Shown piece after piece: positions 27,280 through 35,061 of a stretch of 64,000 nt of DNA. Position numbers and translations under genes: made by a program. Each line of letters begins with the position of its first letter. The first letter of the stretch is position 1. The DNA is taken from contig JAIRWC010000037.1 in the NCBI GenBank assembly GCA_031253495.1, positions 1 through 64,000 on the forward strand, given 5' to 3'. This DNA is from Oscillospiraceae bacterium. Lineage in GTDB: Bacteria; Bacillota; Clostridia; Oscillospirales; Ruminococcaceae. The notes under the pieces are model-generated. The model had not been told where the DNA came from. It saw nothing but the letters and a program-made list of their open reading frames with translations, and searched no databases.

Positions 27280-28641
27280 TCAAATCCCCAACAGTATCGC
27301 CGCCAAAGAGAAATAGACAATCAGCGACAGCGCGTCGACAATCGTGGTAATCAGCGGGGCCGCCATAACCGCGGGGTCGATTTTGCATTTCTTCGCGATA
27401 ATGGGGAGTACGCCGCCGACAAGGTTGGCCACCACGACGGTAAACAGCAGGGTCGCGCTGACGGTTCCCGCTATTTTCATAACCTCGGCGCCGTATTCCG
27501 GGTTGCTCGTATAAGTCAGCCAAACGCGCAGAAAGTTTATTGACGACAGGATTACCCCCACCATAAGCCCCACGCGCATTTCTTTCCAAACGACCTTGAA
27601 AAAGTCGCGCGGCGTTATTTCAGATAAAGCCATGCCGCGTATAATCAGCGTCGAACTTTGGCTTCCCGAATTGCCGCCGGTATCCATGAGCATGGGTATG
27701 AACACCGTTAAAATCGGCATCGCCCTGATGGCTTTCTCGAACTTTTCCAAAATCCCGCCCGTTACCATAGCGGCCACCATCAGCACGAACAGCCATACTA
27801 TCCGGTTTGTGGCGAGCCTCGCAACGCCGGTCTTGAGATAAGGCTTATCGGACGGCGTCATGGCCGCCATTATCTGGAAGTCCTCGGTCGCTTCCTCCTG
27901 AACGACGTCGACGATGTCGTCAACGGTGATTATCCCAACCAATCTGTCTTCCGAATCGATTACGGGGATGCTCAAAAGGTCATATTTTTCAAACAACCTC
28001 GCTATTTCCTCTTGGTCGGCGTCGGTGCGGGTAATTATCAGGTTGGTTTCCATTATGTCGTTTATAACCTGCTCCGGCTGTGATAAAAGCAGGGTTTTGA
28101 CCGATACGACGCCTTTCAGCCTGCGTTCGGAATCGGTAACGTAACAGATATAGACGGTTTCTTTATCCAAACCTGTTTCGCGGATGCGGTCAAACGCTTG
28201 AGCGACGGTCATGCGCCGCTTCAGGTTCACGTACTCCACCGTCATTATGCTCCCCGCCGAGCTTTCGGGATATTTGAGCAGATGGTTTATTTGTTCGCGG
28301 GTTTCCGGCGTGGCGTAAGCGAGGACTTTTTTAGCGATTGACGCGGGCATTTCCTCGATAAAGTCAACCGCGTCGTCAAGGAACAGCTCCTCTATGACGT
28401 TGAAGATTTCCTTATCGGAAAGCCGTTCCACCAAAGACTGCTGAACTTCCGAAAACAAATCCGCGAAAGCCTTCGCCGCCAAATCCTTCGGCAGCATCCT
28501 AAACAGCAACACGGCCTTCTCAATCGGAACCGTTTCAAGCAGCGCCGCTATGTCGGCGGAATTTTCCTCCGCGAGTTCGTCGTGCAAAAGCCGGAACCGC
28601 TTTTCGTCAAGCATCTTTTCAAGTTCGTTGAAATCTTTCAT
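27280..28641 (-). CDS. mgtE: Magnesium transporter MgtE
   Basis: 453 residues with the full MgtE layout: an N-terminal helical domain (about 1-125) that senses magnesium with the two CBS domains (about 130-255), then five membrane helices at the C-terminus. The pore signature MDTGGNSGSQSS is present. The ATG is preceded by AAGGAGGCG. There is no recognisable M-box riboswitch. Instead the ~155-nt leader carries a 37-codon ORF and a hairpin (described separately), preceded by a sigma-A promoter. Confidence 0.95.
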   Translation of the reverse strand: MKDFNELEKMLDEKRFRLLHDELAEENSADIAALLETVPIEKAVLLFRMLPKDLAAKAFADLFSEVQQSLVERLSDKEIFNVIEELFLDDAVDFIEEMPASIAKKVLAYATPETREQINHLLKYPESSAGSIMTVEYVNLKRRMTVAQAFDRIRETGLDKETVYICYVTDSERRLKGVVSVKTLLLSQPEQVINDIMETNLIITRTDADQEEIARLFEKYDLLSIPVIDSEDRLVGIITVDDIVDVVQEEATEDFQIMAAMTPSDKPYLKTGVARLATNRIVWLFVLMVAAMVTGGILEKFEKAIRAMPILTVFIPMLMDTGGNSGSQSSTLIIRGMALSEITPRDFFKVVWKEMRVGLMVGVILSSINFLRVWLTYTSNPEYGAEVMKIAGTVSATLLFTVVVANLVGGVLPIIAKKCKIDPAVMAAPLITTIVDALSLIVYFSLAAILLGI

Positions 28642-28657
28642 TTCACGCCTCCTTTAT

Positions 28658-28771
28658 TTAAATTCGGCGGCAAACAACAAAAGACCTCCTATCGGGAATA
28701 GGGGCTGTTATGCCGCTTTTCGGTTTAATCCGCATACCTCGCGGCAAAGGTTCTTCACAACGCGACGACAT
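28658..28771 (-). CDS. Candidate leader peptide upstream of mgtE (37 codons)
   Basis: ATG at 28771 preceded by AAAGGGGGTG with a 7-nt spacer, a good ribosome site, and a stop codon 17 nt before the mgtE start. The peptide is Pro/Arg/Lys-rich and contains EEPLPR near residues 6-11, then KPKSG and APIPDRR. Acidic-proline stretches destabilise ribosomes at low magnesium in the enterobacterial mgtL leader, whose core (PLPRRR, from memory) is similar. A hairpin followed by TCTTTTGTTG lies inside the ORF, so ribosome position could decide read-through. This is inference; the ORF itself is plainly present. Confidence 0.5.
   Translation of the reverse strand: MSSRCEEPLPRGMRIKPKSGITAPIPDRRSFVVCRRI
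28675..28704 (-). promoter_or_regulatory. Attenuator-like hairpin inside the mgtE leader ORF
   Basis: On the mRNA CCCCTAT and ATAGGAGG pair around TCCCG (one mismatch), followed by TCTTTTGTTG. It overlaps codons 23-33 of the leader ORF, as expected for a translation-controlled terminator. Confidence 0.45.
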
Positions 28772-28805
28772 AACAACACCCCCTTTAATTCCGGTATTTT
28801 TTAGT

Positions 28806-28834
28806 ATTTTACCACGTTTTCGGCAATTTGTCCA
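28806..28834 (-). promoter_or_regulatory. Sigma-A promoter of mgtE and its leader ORF
   Basis: Minus strand: TGGACA (28829-28834), 17 bp, TAAAAT (28806-28811). Confidence 0.65.
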
Positions 28835-28853
28835 GTATCACGGGAGAATTTTT

Positions 28854-29210
28854 ATGGGAAGAAAATTTACCGTAATAGACGAAGGCTTTGTTTGCGCGTT
28901 TTGCGGCGCGGAAATAAAGCGGCTCGGTTATACCTCGCGGGACCATTGTAACGTCTGCCTTCTCTCACTCCATGCAGACGACGCTCCCGGCGACAGGGAA
29001 AGCGGCTGCGGGGGCGTTTTGCGCCCGATAGGTCTGGAATTAAACAAAAAAGGGCGGCAGATTGTCTATAAATGCGAAAAATGCGGGCTCGTCAAAAAAA
29101 ACATCGCCGCGAACGACGATAACGAAGACTTGATTATTGAATTGTCCGTCCAAAAAAGCCGGCCGGAGAACCGGTCTGAAAAAATCAGCCGACGGCGAAC
29201 CGTCGGATGA
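28854..29210 (+). CDS. RNHCP domain zinc-ribbon protein
   Basis: 118 residues from the ATG at 28854 (GGGAG upstream). The sequence follows the RNHCP family: MGRKFTVIDEGFVCAFCG, then a RDHCNVCLLSLH block, LRPIGLE, and KCEKCGLVKKNIAANDDNE. Cys pairs (CAFC, HCNVC, CEKC) indicate zinc ribbons. The molecular role of the family is not known to me; nucleic-acid or ribosome association is often assumed. It is monocistronic and divergent from mgtE. Confidence 0.88.
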   Translation: MGRKFTVIDEGFVCAFCGAEIKRLGYTSRDHCNVCLLSLHADDAPGDRESGCGGVLRPIGLELNKKGRQIVYKCEKCGLVKKNIAANDDNEDLIIELSVQKSRPENRSEKISRRRTVG

Positions 29211-29213
29211 TTT
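29184..29213. terminator. Terminator between the RNHCP gene and the sigma-partner gene
   Basis: CCGACGG and its complement around CGAA, extended by AATCA/TGATT across one mismatch. It lies at the end of the RNHCP reading frame, just before the convergent gene's stop. Confidence 0.65.
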
Positions 29214-29214
29214 G

Positions 29215-30993
29215 TTAATTTGTTTCCGCCGCGTCGCGGCACGACGGGTTTTTCACTTGGATTTTCAGCCTTTCGGGGGTTATTTCGTATATCGAGAACA
29301 GCGAGGATGCGTCCCTGACCGAGAGCGCCGCCGCTTCTCCGGCGGTTATTTTTGAAAGCGATTTCCCGTCCGTGATGATATAATAACTCTCGCCGTCGGT
29401 TAAAATACCCCCGTTCCCCGGAACGAACGTCGCCGCGTTCGCCGTTTCCATGGGCTCGGTAAGCGTTTCGGTTTCCGAAACGAACACCCGCGAGGTCTTC
29501 CCGTCTTCGGCGTTCACGGTGAAGTTCCTTAAATCCGCGCTCCTGTCAAAGCTGACGGAAGCGTCAAATTCATACGCCGTTTCAACCGAACCGTCGTTTA
29601 TCCCGTATTTGCAGACCCGGATTCCGCCTTCCGACGCGAGCGAGAAATACAGTGCGCCGCCGTTCAACGCGAGGACGACGGTATCCTCTTCATATTCCGT
29701 CAACCGCGTTATATCGAACGTCCCCGTGTCGATAAGGTAAATCAAGTTACTTTCCGAACCCTTTATCCGCATAACTATCCTGCCGTTGATATCGTCGTAA
29801 AACGCGAAAGCCAGTTCCCCGCCCTCTTCGGTAACGGAGCTAATATCAACCTGTTCCAGCGTCCCTTTTTCGCCGTCCGCGATGAACAACCGCGTGCGGC
29901 GTTTGTTTTCGTCCCTCCCGCTTATGAGAAGGGAGCGACCGCTCGCGGAATATCTTTTTCTGTAGCTGTTTACGGCAAATTCCGCAACGGAATAAACGCT
30001 GAAATCCGAATTTTCCCCGCCTTTTTCAATCGCGTAAAGCCGCGCCGAATCCGCCGTTATCGCCACAAACCCGTAATCGCTGATAAAATCCGCCTCTATC
30101 ACGCCGCCGACGCCGGGTTCGATGAAACTGTCAAGCGGGACGGTATTAGGCTGTTCGACGGAGGAAACGGGCGGTTCTTCCTCCGTTTCCCCGACGCTTT
30201 CGCCGGGTTCGTCGGGATAATTTTCAAAATCGGTTTCCCGCGAGCCGCCCTCGTAAGGCGTTTCAACGGCGGCGGCGGTTTCCGGCGCGTATGTAACGCC
30301 CGCGTCAAAACCGTCGGGGGTCGTAACGTCCGCCGACCGGTCGCCGCTATTGTTGAAATCGGCGACGTCGGCAAGCGAAAGCGGGACAAAGCTCTCGTCG
30401 TTCAGTTTCGCCGTCTCGGGTTCGATTACCATGATTTCCTGCTGGGAGTTCAAGTCTTCCACCAAATTCTCCGGAGCCTTTATCTTGGCGCCCACAATCC
30501 GCGCTTTTTTGTCCCGTTTGACGGTTTCTATCTCGGCGGGGTCAAAAACGCAGATTATTTCGTCGTTATCGTCAAGCAGGTATATAGCCTCGACCTTGAT
30601 GTTCCCCGTATCGGAAACGTAATCGAACACGTTTTGCATTTCATGGAAAGTCATACTCTCTCCGAAAGAAAGGAACAGCGTTTTGGATTCCACGCTTTTG
30701 CTCTTTTGCGATTCGACGAGGGCGGTCTCCGCCGCCGAAAGCCGGCTGACCGTGTCCGACGCCGGGGCGACGTATGAAATCCCGTCGCCGGAATTTTTCA
30801 AAATCCCTGCGAAAATCGCCGAAACCGCGAATATCCCCGCCGCAAACGCGACCGCGGCGGCCGCCAAAGGCATGAATTTAACGCCGCGCCGGGCAAAACC
30901 GTGCAAAGAGGAACGCTTCGCGATACGGCGAACCTTATCGGAATCGAACGTGTATTCTTCCATCAGTTCTTTGTAAAAACCGCATCTGTTCAT
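29215..30993 (-). CDS. Membrane-anchored partner of the ECF sigma factor (putative anti-sigma)
   Basis: 592 residues from the ATG at 30993 (AAGGGGG upstream). A cytoplasmic N-terminus of about 38 residues precedes one transmembrane helix (about 40-65) and a large extracellular part. The outer part has an acidic Pro/Glu-rich linker (about residues 225-300) and then repeated beta motifs (YAIEKGG, LFIADGEKG, IYLIDTG, YKYGIND-like) that look like a beta-propeller. The gene follows the ECF sigma gene by 28 nt, the normal place for an anti-sigma factor. No classical zinc anti-sigma motif is visible, so the regulator role rests on position and topology. Confidence 0.65.
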   Translation of the reverse strand: MNRCGFYKELMEEYTFDSDKVRRIAKRSSLHGFARRGVKFMPLAAAAVAFAAGIFAVSAIFAGILKNSGDGISYVAPASDTVSRLSAAETALVESQKSKSVESKTLFLSFGESMTFHEMQNVFDYVSDTGNIKVEAIYLLDDNDEIICVFDPAEIETVKRDKKARIVGAKIKAPENLVEDLNSQQEIMVIEPETAKLNDESFVPLSLADVADFNNSGDRSADVTTPDGFDAGVTYAPETAAAVETPYEGGSRETDFENYPDEPGESVGETEEEPPVSSVEQPNTVPLDSFIEPGVGGVIEADFISDYGFVAITADSARLYAIEKGGENSDFSVYSVAEFAVNSYRKRYSASGRSLLISGRDENKRRTRLFIADGEKGTLEQVDISSVTEEGGELAFAFYDDINGRIVMRIKGSESNLIYLIDTGTFDITRLTEYEEDTVVLALNGGALYFSLASEGGIRVCKYGINDGSVETAYEFDASVSFDRSADLRNFTVNAEDGKTSRVFVSETETLTEPMETANAATFVPGNGGILTDGESYYIITDGKSLSKITAGEAAALSVRDASSLFSIYEITPERLKIQVKNPSCRDAAETN

Positions 30994-31021
30994 AATAAGC
31001 GCGCCCCCTTTCCCGTATGGT

Positions 31022-31600
31022 TTATATGTCGAATTTTTTCCTTTGGCGCTCAATCGTGCGATAAAGTTTGTTCTTCACCGCGGAAAGCGACAGCCCCAAC
31101 TCGGCCGATATTTCCTCCAACTTTTTATCGCAAACGAAATGGAGGTAGAATATCTTCCCCGTAGCCGCGTCCCGCGAGGCGACGTCCTCAAAAATCTGCC
31201 GCGCGAGCATCTCGTTGCAAAGCACGTCCTCAAGCTGTTTCGAGGTCCTCGACATCTCCGCCTCGATTTCAACCATCCGCTCCTCGGAATAGTCCGAAAA
31301 CGCGGAAACGCCGCTTCGCTTTTTCAGCCCGCCGAAATAGTTTTTGCACTCGAACTTTGCTATGTTTATCAAAAACGCTTCCGGGTTGTCTATGTCGTCA
31401 TGCCCTTTTTTAACTATCCTACGAAAAAAACGGGTGTATATGTTCTGCAGAATATCCTCCACATCGAGGATATTTCCGCATTTGCTGACGACGTAACGCG
31501 ACACGGAGGGGAAAGTTTCGCCGTAAACGCGGTTAAAATAATTGTCAAGCTCGTATTTGCCGTCGTCGCCTTTTCTGCCCATTTGCCGCTCTTTGCCCAC
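31022..31600 (-). CDS. ECF-type RNA polymerase sigma factor
   Basis: 192 residues from the GTG at 31600, which has GAGGTGG seven nt upstream; an ATG six codons later has a poorer site. Region 2 is visible as LDVEDILQNIYTRFFR, region 4 as KKLEEISAELGLSLSAVKNKL with a basic end. Regions 1 and 3 are absent, as in all ECF factors. An exact TGAAAC-N16-CGTA promoter lies about 40 nt upstream, so the gene most likely activates itself. The membrane protein encoded next is its probable partner. The inducing signal is unknown; cell-envelope stress is usual for this promoter type. Confidence 0.92.
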   Translation of the reverse strand: MGKERQMGRKGDDGKYELDNYFNRVYGETFPSVSRYVVSKCGNILDVEDILQNIYTRFFRRIVKKGHDDIDNPEAFLINIAKFECKNYFGGLKKRSGVSAFSDYSEERMVEIEAEMSRTSKQLEDVLCNEMLARQIFEDVASRDAATGKIFYLHFVCDKKLEEISAELGLSLSAVKNKLYRTIERQRKKFDI

Positions 31601-31638
31601 GGGCGACCCACCTCGTTTCCGTCCCCTCTACGTAGTAG

Positions 31639-31664
31639 TACGGGGATTTTTTAATAAAGTTTCA
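31639..31664 (-). promoter_or_regulatory. ECF autoregulatory promoter
   Basis: Minus strand: TGAAAC (31659-31664), 16 bp, CGTA (31639-31642), with an A/T-rich spacer. It matches the promoter class recognised by Bacillota ECF factors such as SigW and SigM exactly. Confidence 0.8.
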
Positions 31665-31776
31665 TTTTGTTGCAAATAAACATCAACAAATTTCACAATG
31701 TTTTTTTGTGAGTTTTCAACAAGTTTAAGCGGGAGGGGATTTATCGGTTTTAAAGACAGTATACATTATCGGGGTA

Positions 31777-31802
31777 AAAAAGTCAAACGCGTTTGACTTT
31801 TT
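31777..31802. promoter_or_regulatory. 26-bp perfect palindrome over the ispF -35 box
   Basis: AAAAAGTCAAACG joined directly to its reverse complement. It contains the TTGACT -35 element of the ispF promoter. It could be an operator for a dimeric regulator or, with its A and T flanks, a bidirectional terminator. Confidence 0.6.
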
Positions 31803-31821
31803 GGGAAAATAGTTGTATAAT
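31793..31821 (+). promoter_or_regulatory. Sigma-A promoter of ispF
   Basis: TTGACT (31793-31798), 17 bp, TATAAT (31816-31821), 22 nt before the ATG. Confidence 0.8.
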
Positions 31822-31843
31822 GGTCGTGAAACGGGGAAAAGTT

Positions 31844-32320
31844 ATGGACGGTTTAAGAGTGGGAACGGGGTATGACGTTCACAGATTGGTTCCCGGCAGG
31901 CGGCTGCTCCTCGGCGGAACGGAAATACCTTTCGGGGAAGGGCTTTTGGGGCACTCGGACGCGGACGCGCTCATACACGCGGTTATGGACGCGCTTTTGG
32001 GGGCGGCGGCTTTGGGTGATATAGGAACGCTTTTCCCGGAAAGCGACGACCGTTACAAAGGCGCGGACAGCGCACGGCTCCTCGGCGAGGTGGTTTCCCT
32101 TTTGCGCGGCGGGGGTTGGCGCGTCGGGAACATAGACGCCGTCATAATAGCGGAAAAGCCGAGGTTGACCCCGTATATTCCGGCGATGAGGGAAAATATC
32201 GCGGGGATTTGCGGCGTTTCCGCCGATAATGTCGGCGTTAAGGCCACCACCGAGGAGGGGCTCGGTTTGGCGGGTTTGGGCATAGGCGCGAGTTGCGTCT
32301 GCCTGATTTACAGAACGTAA
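31844..32320 (+). CDS. ispF: 2-C-methyl-D-erythritol 2,4-cyclodiphosphate synthase
   Basis: 158 residues from the ATG at 31844, which starts the family N-terminus; a longer upstream frame includes the promoter. It makes the cyclic diphosphate intermediate of the MEP isoprenoid pathway. Metal ligands are D11 and H13 (GYDVHR) and H45 (HSDADALIH), and the ATTEEGLG segment near the C-terminus is present. ispD, often adjacent or fused, is not here. It stands alone between the ECF sigma operon and the flagellar operon. Confidence 0.95.
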   Translation: MDGLRVGTGYDVHRLVPGRRLLLGGTEIPFGEGLLGHSDADALIHAVMDALLGAAALGDIGTLFPESDDRYKGADSARLLGEVVSLLRGGGWRVGNIDAVIIAEKPRLTPYIPAMRENIAGICGVSADNVGVKATTEEGLGLAGLGIGASCVCLIYRT

Positions 32321-32373
32321 AAATATTTTCACGGTATCATCACCAAAATTTCACCTTATTTTCATAATAGAAT

Positions 32374-32401
32374 TTAAGTTTCCGACGGCGGCGGACGATA
32401 T
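32374..32401 (+). promoter_or_regulatory. Sigma-28 promoter P1 of the flgM operon
   Basis: TTAAGTTT (-35 at 32374), 16 bp between TTAA and GACGATAT (32394-32401). The -35 differs from TAAA at one base. Confidence 0.7.
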
Positions 32402-32454
32402 AATATTCGAGGCGAAGATTTAACGGGATTTTCCGTAACAGCGCCGAAACGCGT

Positions 32455-32482
32455 TAAAGTTTTTGCCGCCGACGGACGATAT
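32455..32482 (+). promoter_or_regulatory. Sigma-28 promoter P2 of the flgM operon
   Basis: TAAAGTTT (32455), 16 bp after TAAA, GACGATAT (32475-32482), about 38 nt before the flgM start. It has the same -10 as P1, 81 bp downstream of it. Confidence 0.8.
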
Positions 32483-32519
32483 AACATTAAAGTAAGACTT
32501 GCAAAAGGAGGTGCGCCTA

Positions 32520-32798
32520 ATGGAAATCAATAAAATCAACAGGAACGTGCTGAACGCCTATAAGACTATTTCGGGCGCCAAATCCCCGGAAAAGAAAGCC
32601 GACGGTTACAAATCGGGCAACGTCGACACGATTGAGTTCGATTTTGAGCGTTCAATCGGCGCGGCCAAGGCGAACATCGCCGGAAAGCTCGACGCCGAGG
32701 CTAACACCGCGAGAATAGAACAGCTCCAAAAATCGTACGCGGACGGCGGATGCCCCGTAAGCCCCGAAGCCGCCGCGGCGGCCGTTTTGGGAAATTGA
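32520..32798 (+). CDS. flgM: Anti-sigma-28 factor FlgM
   Basis: 92 residues from the ATG at 32520 (AAAAGGAGGTG upstream). It binds and silences the flagellar sigma factor until it is exported through the finished hook. The N-terminus is polar and flexible, as expected for export, and the C-terminal half (residues about 40-90) contains the helices that hold sigma-28, including RIEQLQKSYADGG. It is the first gene of the late flagellar operon and is itself driven by two sigma-28 promoters, giving negative feedback. Confidence 0.88.
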   Translation: MEINKINRNVLNAYKTISGAKSPEKKADGYKSGNVDTIEFDFERSIGAAKANIAGKLDAEANTARIEQLQKSYADGGCPVSPEAAAAAVLGN

Positions 32799-32862
32799 AG
32801 CTGGGCTTGGTTTTGGTTACCCTGTTATCCGTTCGGGCTGAAATAATTGAAAGGGCAGACAC

Positions 32863-33342
32863 ATGGACGTAGCCGCCGCGGCCGAAATAGCCGAATTTCT
32901 CAACAAATACAACGAGCATTTCACCGAGATGTGTTCTTTCCTGTCGGAAAAACAAAATAAAGTCCTCGCCGACGATTTGGTCTGGTTGCACGACTCGCTT
33001 ACGGAAGAGCAGAAACTCGTGATGAGGGGCAATTCCATCGAATGTAAGCGGATTGAGATGATGGAGCGGCTGGGGCTGGGCGAATACGTTTCATCAAGGC
33101 TGATTGACGAGGCTCCCGAAGAGTACAGGGGGAAGCTGAGGCTTGAGTGCGTCGGCATAGAAAACTCGATTGACAGGGTTAAAAAGCTGAACGCCGAGAT
33201 TCTTGAGGCGGTCGAGAAAAAGATGACTGCGGCGGAGAGTTTCCTGCGGGAGCGGGGTATGCTGAGTACGGACGTTTATGACGAAGCGGGGGCGAGGGTG
33301 CGCCTCAGCAACCCCGACGACGATATAATAGGTTCGGTATGA
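32863..33342 (+). CDS. flgN: FlgN-like flagellar export chaperone
   Basis: 159 residues, almost all alpha-helical and charged. It is placed between flgM and flgK, which is the standard position of the FlgN chaperone that delivers FlgK and FlgL to the export gate. Similarity in sequence is weak, as usual for this family, so the call relies on helix content, length and gene order. Start has AAAGGG upstream. Confidence 0.75.
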   Translation: MDVAAAAEIAEFLNKYNEHFTEMCSFLSEKQNKVLADDLVWLHDSLTEEQKLVMRGNSIECKRIEMMERLGLGEYVSSRLIDEAPEEYRGKLRLECVGIENSIDRVKKLNAEILEAVEKKMTAAESFLRERGMLSTDVYDEAGARVRLSNPDDDIIGSV

Positions 33343-33378
33343 GCCGGCGGGTAACGGTCAGGGAGGATAGTAAACGAT

Positions 33379-35001
33379 ATGCGTTCATCATTTTTAGGGC
33401 TTGAGGTTTCAAAAAGGTCAATCCAAATGGCGCAAAAGGCTTTGGATATTACCGGGAACAATATGGGCAACGCCGGGGTAAAAGGCTTCACAAGACAGCG
33501 TATCGACACGACCTCGCTGTATTTGAACTCGTTTACCTACTGGCAGACCCCCCTTTCAAAGCTGTCGCTCGCCGGGCAGGGCGTGTACGCTTTCGGCGTT
33601 TCGCAGATACGCAACGATTACATAGACAAGCGTTACCGCGATATGGTCTGCTACGCCTCGGAATACGACACGAAAGCGAAAATTTTAAAAGAGATTGAAA
33701 CCTCGCTTGACAATATAGACAATTTCGGGTTGCTCGCGGCGTTCGACCAGCTTAAGTCGGCGCTTCAGCAGGTTTCGCTTTCCACCCCCGACGCCAAGGA
33801 AATGTGCAGCCTTGTGCGGAACGAGGCGGTGAATATATGTTCCATGCTGCGTTCTTACAGCGCGGAGCTTGACCGTCTGTTGGAAAACAACATCGTGGAG
33901 CTGAAAACTTCAGTGGATAACGCCAATTCGCTGATTGACAAAATCGTTCAGTACAACAAGTCCATTGTGAACGAGTACGCTTCCACCGATTACGCGAGGA
34001 TAGCGAGCGGGCAGGGCGTTTCGGAGTACGGTCCGTTGGAGCTTTTGGACCAGCGCAATGTTTTGCTTGACGAACTCGCCGAATACGGCGACATACAGGT
34101 CTTCCAGAACGTGGACGGTTCCGTGAGGGTTACTATGGGCGGCGTAACGATTATCGACGGCGACAAAAACGAGAAAATCGTCTTGAAGAGCTACGAGGAT
34201 TATAACGCGGCTGTGCTGACGTTCTCGACCGGGGAAACTTTCAGACCGCTTTCCGGCGAAATTAAGGCTTATGTGGACATGGTAAACGGGCACGGTCCCT
34301 ACGCCGTCGGGAAATACCAAAATTCCGAATACGGCATACCTTATTATAAAGACGCGCTTAACGCTTTCGCGGAGGACTTCGCCAAATTGATGAACGGCGT
34401 GAACGCTTCCCACTTGGATAATCCCGTAACCTGGGACAGGGGTCTTATATGGGGCGATTTCGCGTATGACATTAACGGCGATATCCTTCTCGACATAAAC
34501 GGCAATCAGGTGAAAGCGGCGGTTTCCGCGGCGAATATCCGCGTTACCGACGAGTGGATGGCGCGTGAACTTATGATTGGCGAAACCTATAAGCCGGACC
34601 CCGACAACCCCGACGACCCGGAACTCGGGATTTGGAACGGGGTTTGGTCGGTTCCCAACCTGCAGGGTTCCAACCTCCTGCGTTTTGTCGAAGCCCTTGA
34701 AACGGATATGAACTGGGGCAGGGCGAGCGATTTTAACGGGACGGTTTTCAACTATCTGCAGTTTTTGAGCAACCGTATGGGGCAGGGCATCAACTTTGTC
34801 GAGAATCAGTATGACATCGTGGTTGACACGGTCAACACCCTTCTCGACAACCGCGATTCCATTTCCGCCGTGTCGGACACGGAGGAAGGCATTAACATGA
34901 TGACGTACCAGAAATGGTATAACGCTTCCGCGAGGATAATGACCACGCTTGACGAAGCGCTTGACGTGGTCATCAACCGCATGGGAAGGGTAGGTCTGTA
35001 A
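33379..35001 (+). CDS. flgK: Flagellar hook-associated protein 1
   Basis: 540 residues. FlgK joins hook and filament. The N-terminal rod-like segment (GLEVSKRSIQMAQKALDITGNNMGNAGVKGFTR-type, seen in short blocks) is diagnostic, and the C-terminal helix ends in a hydrophobic/basic stretch (VVINRMGRVGL). Middle region includes YGDIQVFQNVDGSVRV, typical of FlgK. Length is normal for Clostridia. It precedes flgL by 60 nt. Confidence 0.94.
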   Translation: MRSSFLGLEVSKRSIQMAQKALDITGNNMGNAGVKGFTRQRIDTTSLYLNSFTYWQTPLSKLSLAGQGVYAFGVSQIRNDYIDKRYRDMVCYASEYDTKAKILKEIETSLDNIDNFGLLAAFDQLKSALQQVSLSTPDAKEMCSLVRNEAVNICSMLRSYSAELDRLLENNIVELKTSVDNANSLIDKIVQYNKSIVNEYASTDYARIASGQGVSEYGPLELLDQRNVLLDELAEYGDIQVFQNVDGSVRVTMGGVTIIDGDKNEKIVLKSYEDYNAAVLTFSTGETFRPLSGEIKAYVDMVNGHGPYAVGKYQNSEYGIPYYKDALNAFAEDFAKLMNGVNASHLDNPVTWDRGLIWGDFAYDINGDILLDINGNQVKAAVSAANIRVTDEWMARELMIGETYKPDPDNPDDPELGIWNGVWSVPNLQGSNLLRFVEALETDMNWGRASDFNGTVFNYLQFLSNRMGQGINFVENQYDIVVDTVNTLLDNRDSISAVSDTEEGINMMTYQKWYNASARIMTTLDEALDVVINRMGRVGL

Positions 35002-35061
35002 CAAACAGTGGCGGCCGAAGGCGCATGGGCCGGGCGGCGCCGACACGGGGAGGATTGTGCG

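Noticed and set aside
28642..28800. M-box magnesium riboswitch before mgtE
   Set aside because: I could not find the conserved M-box blocks in the leader. A covariance-model search would decide; a hit would overturn the leader-ORF idea.
33910..35046. 378-codon minus-strand open frame opposite flgK
   Set aside because: Shadow of flgK; the composition is typical of antisense translation and flgK is unambiguous.
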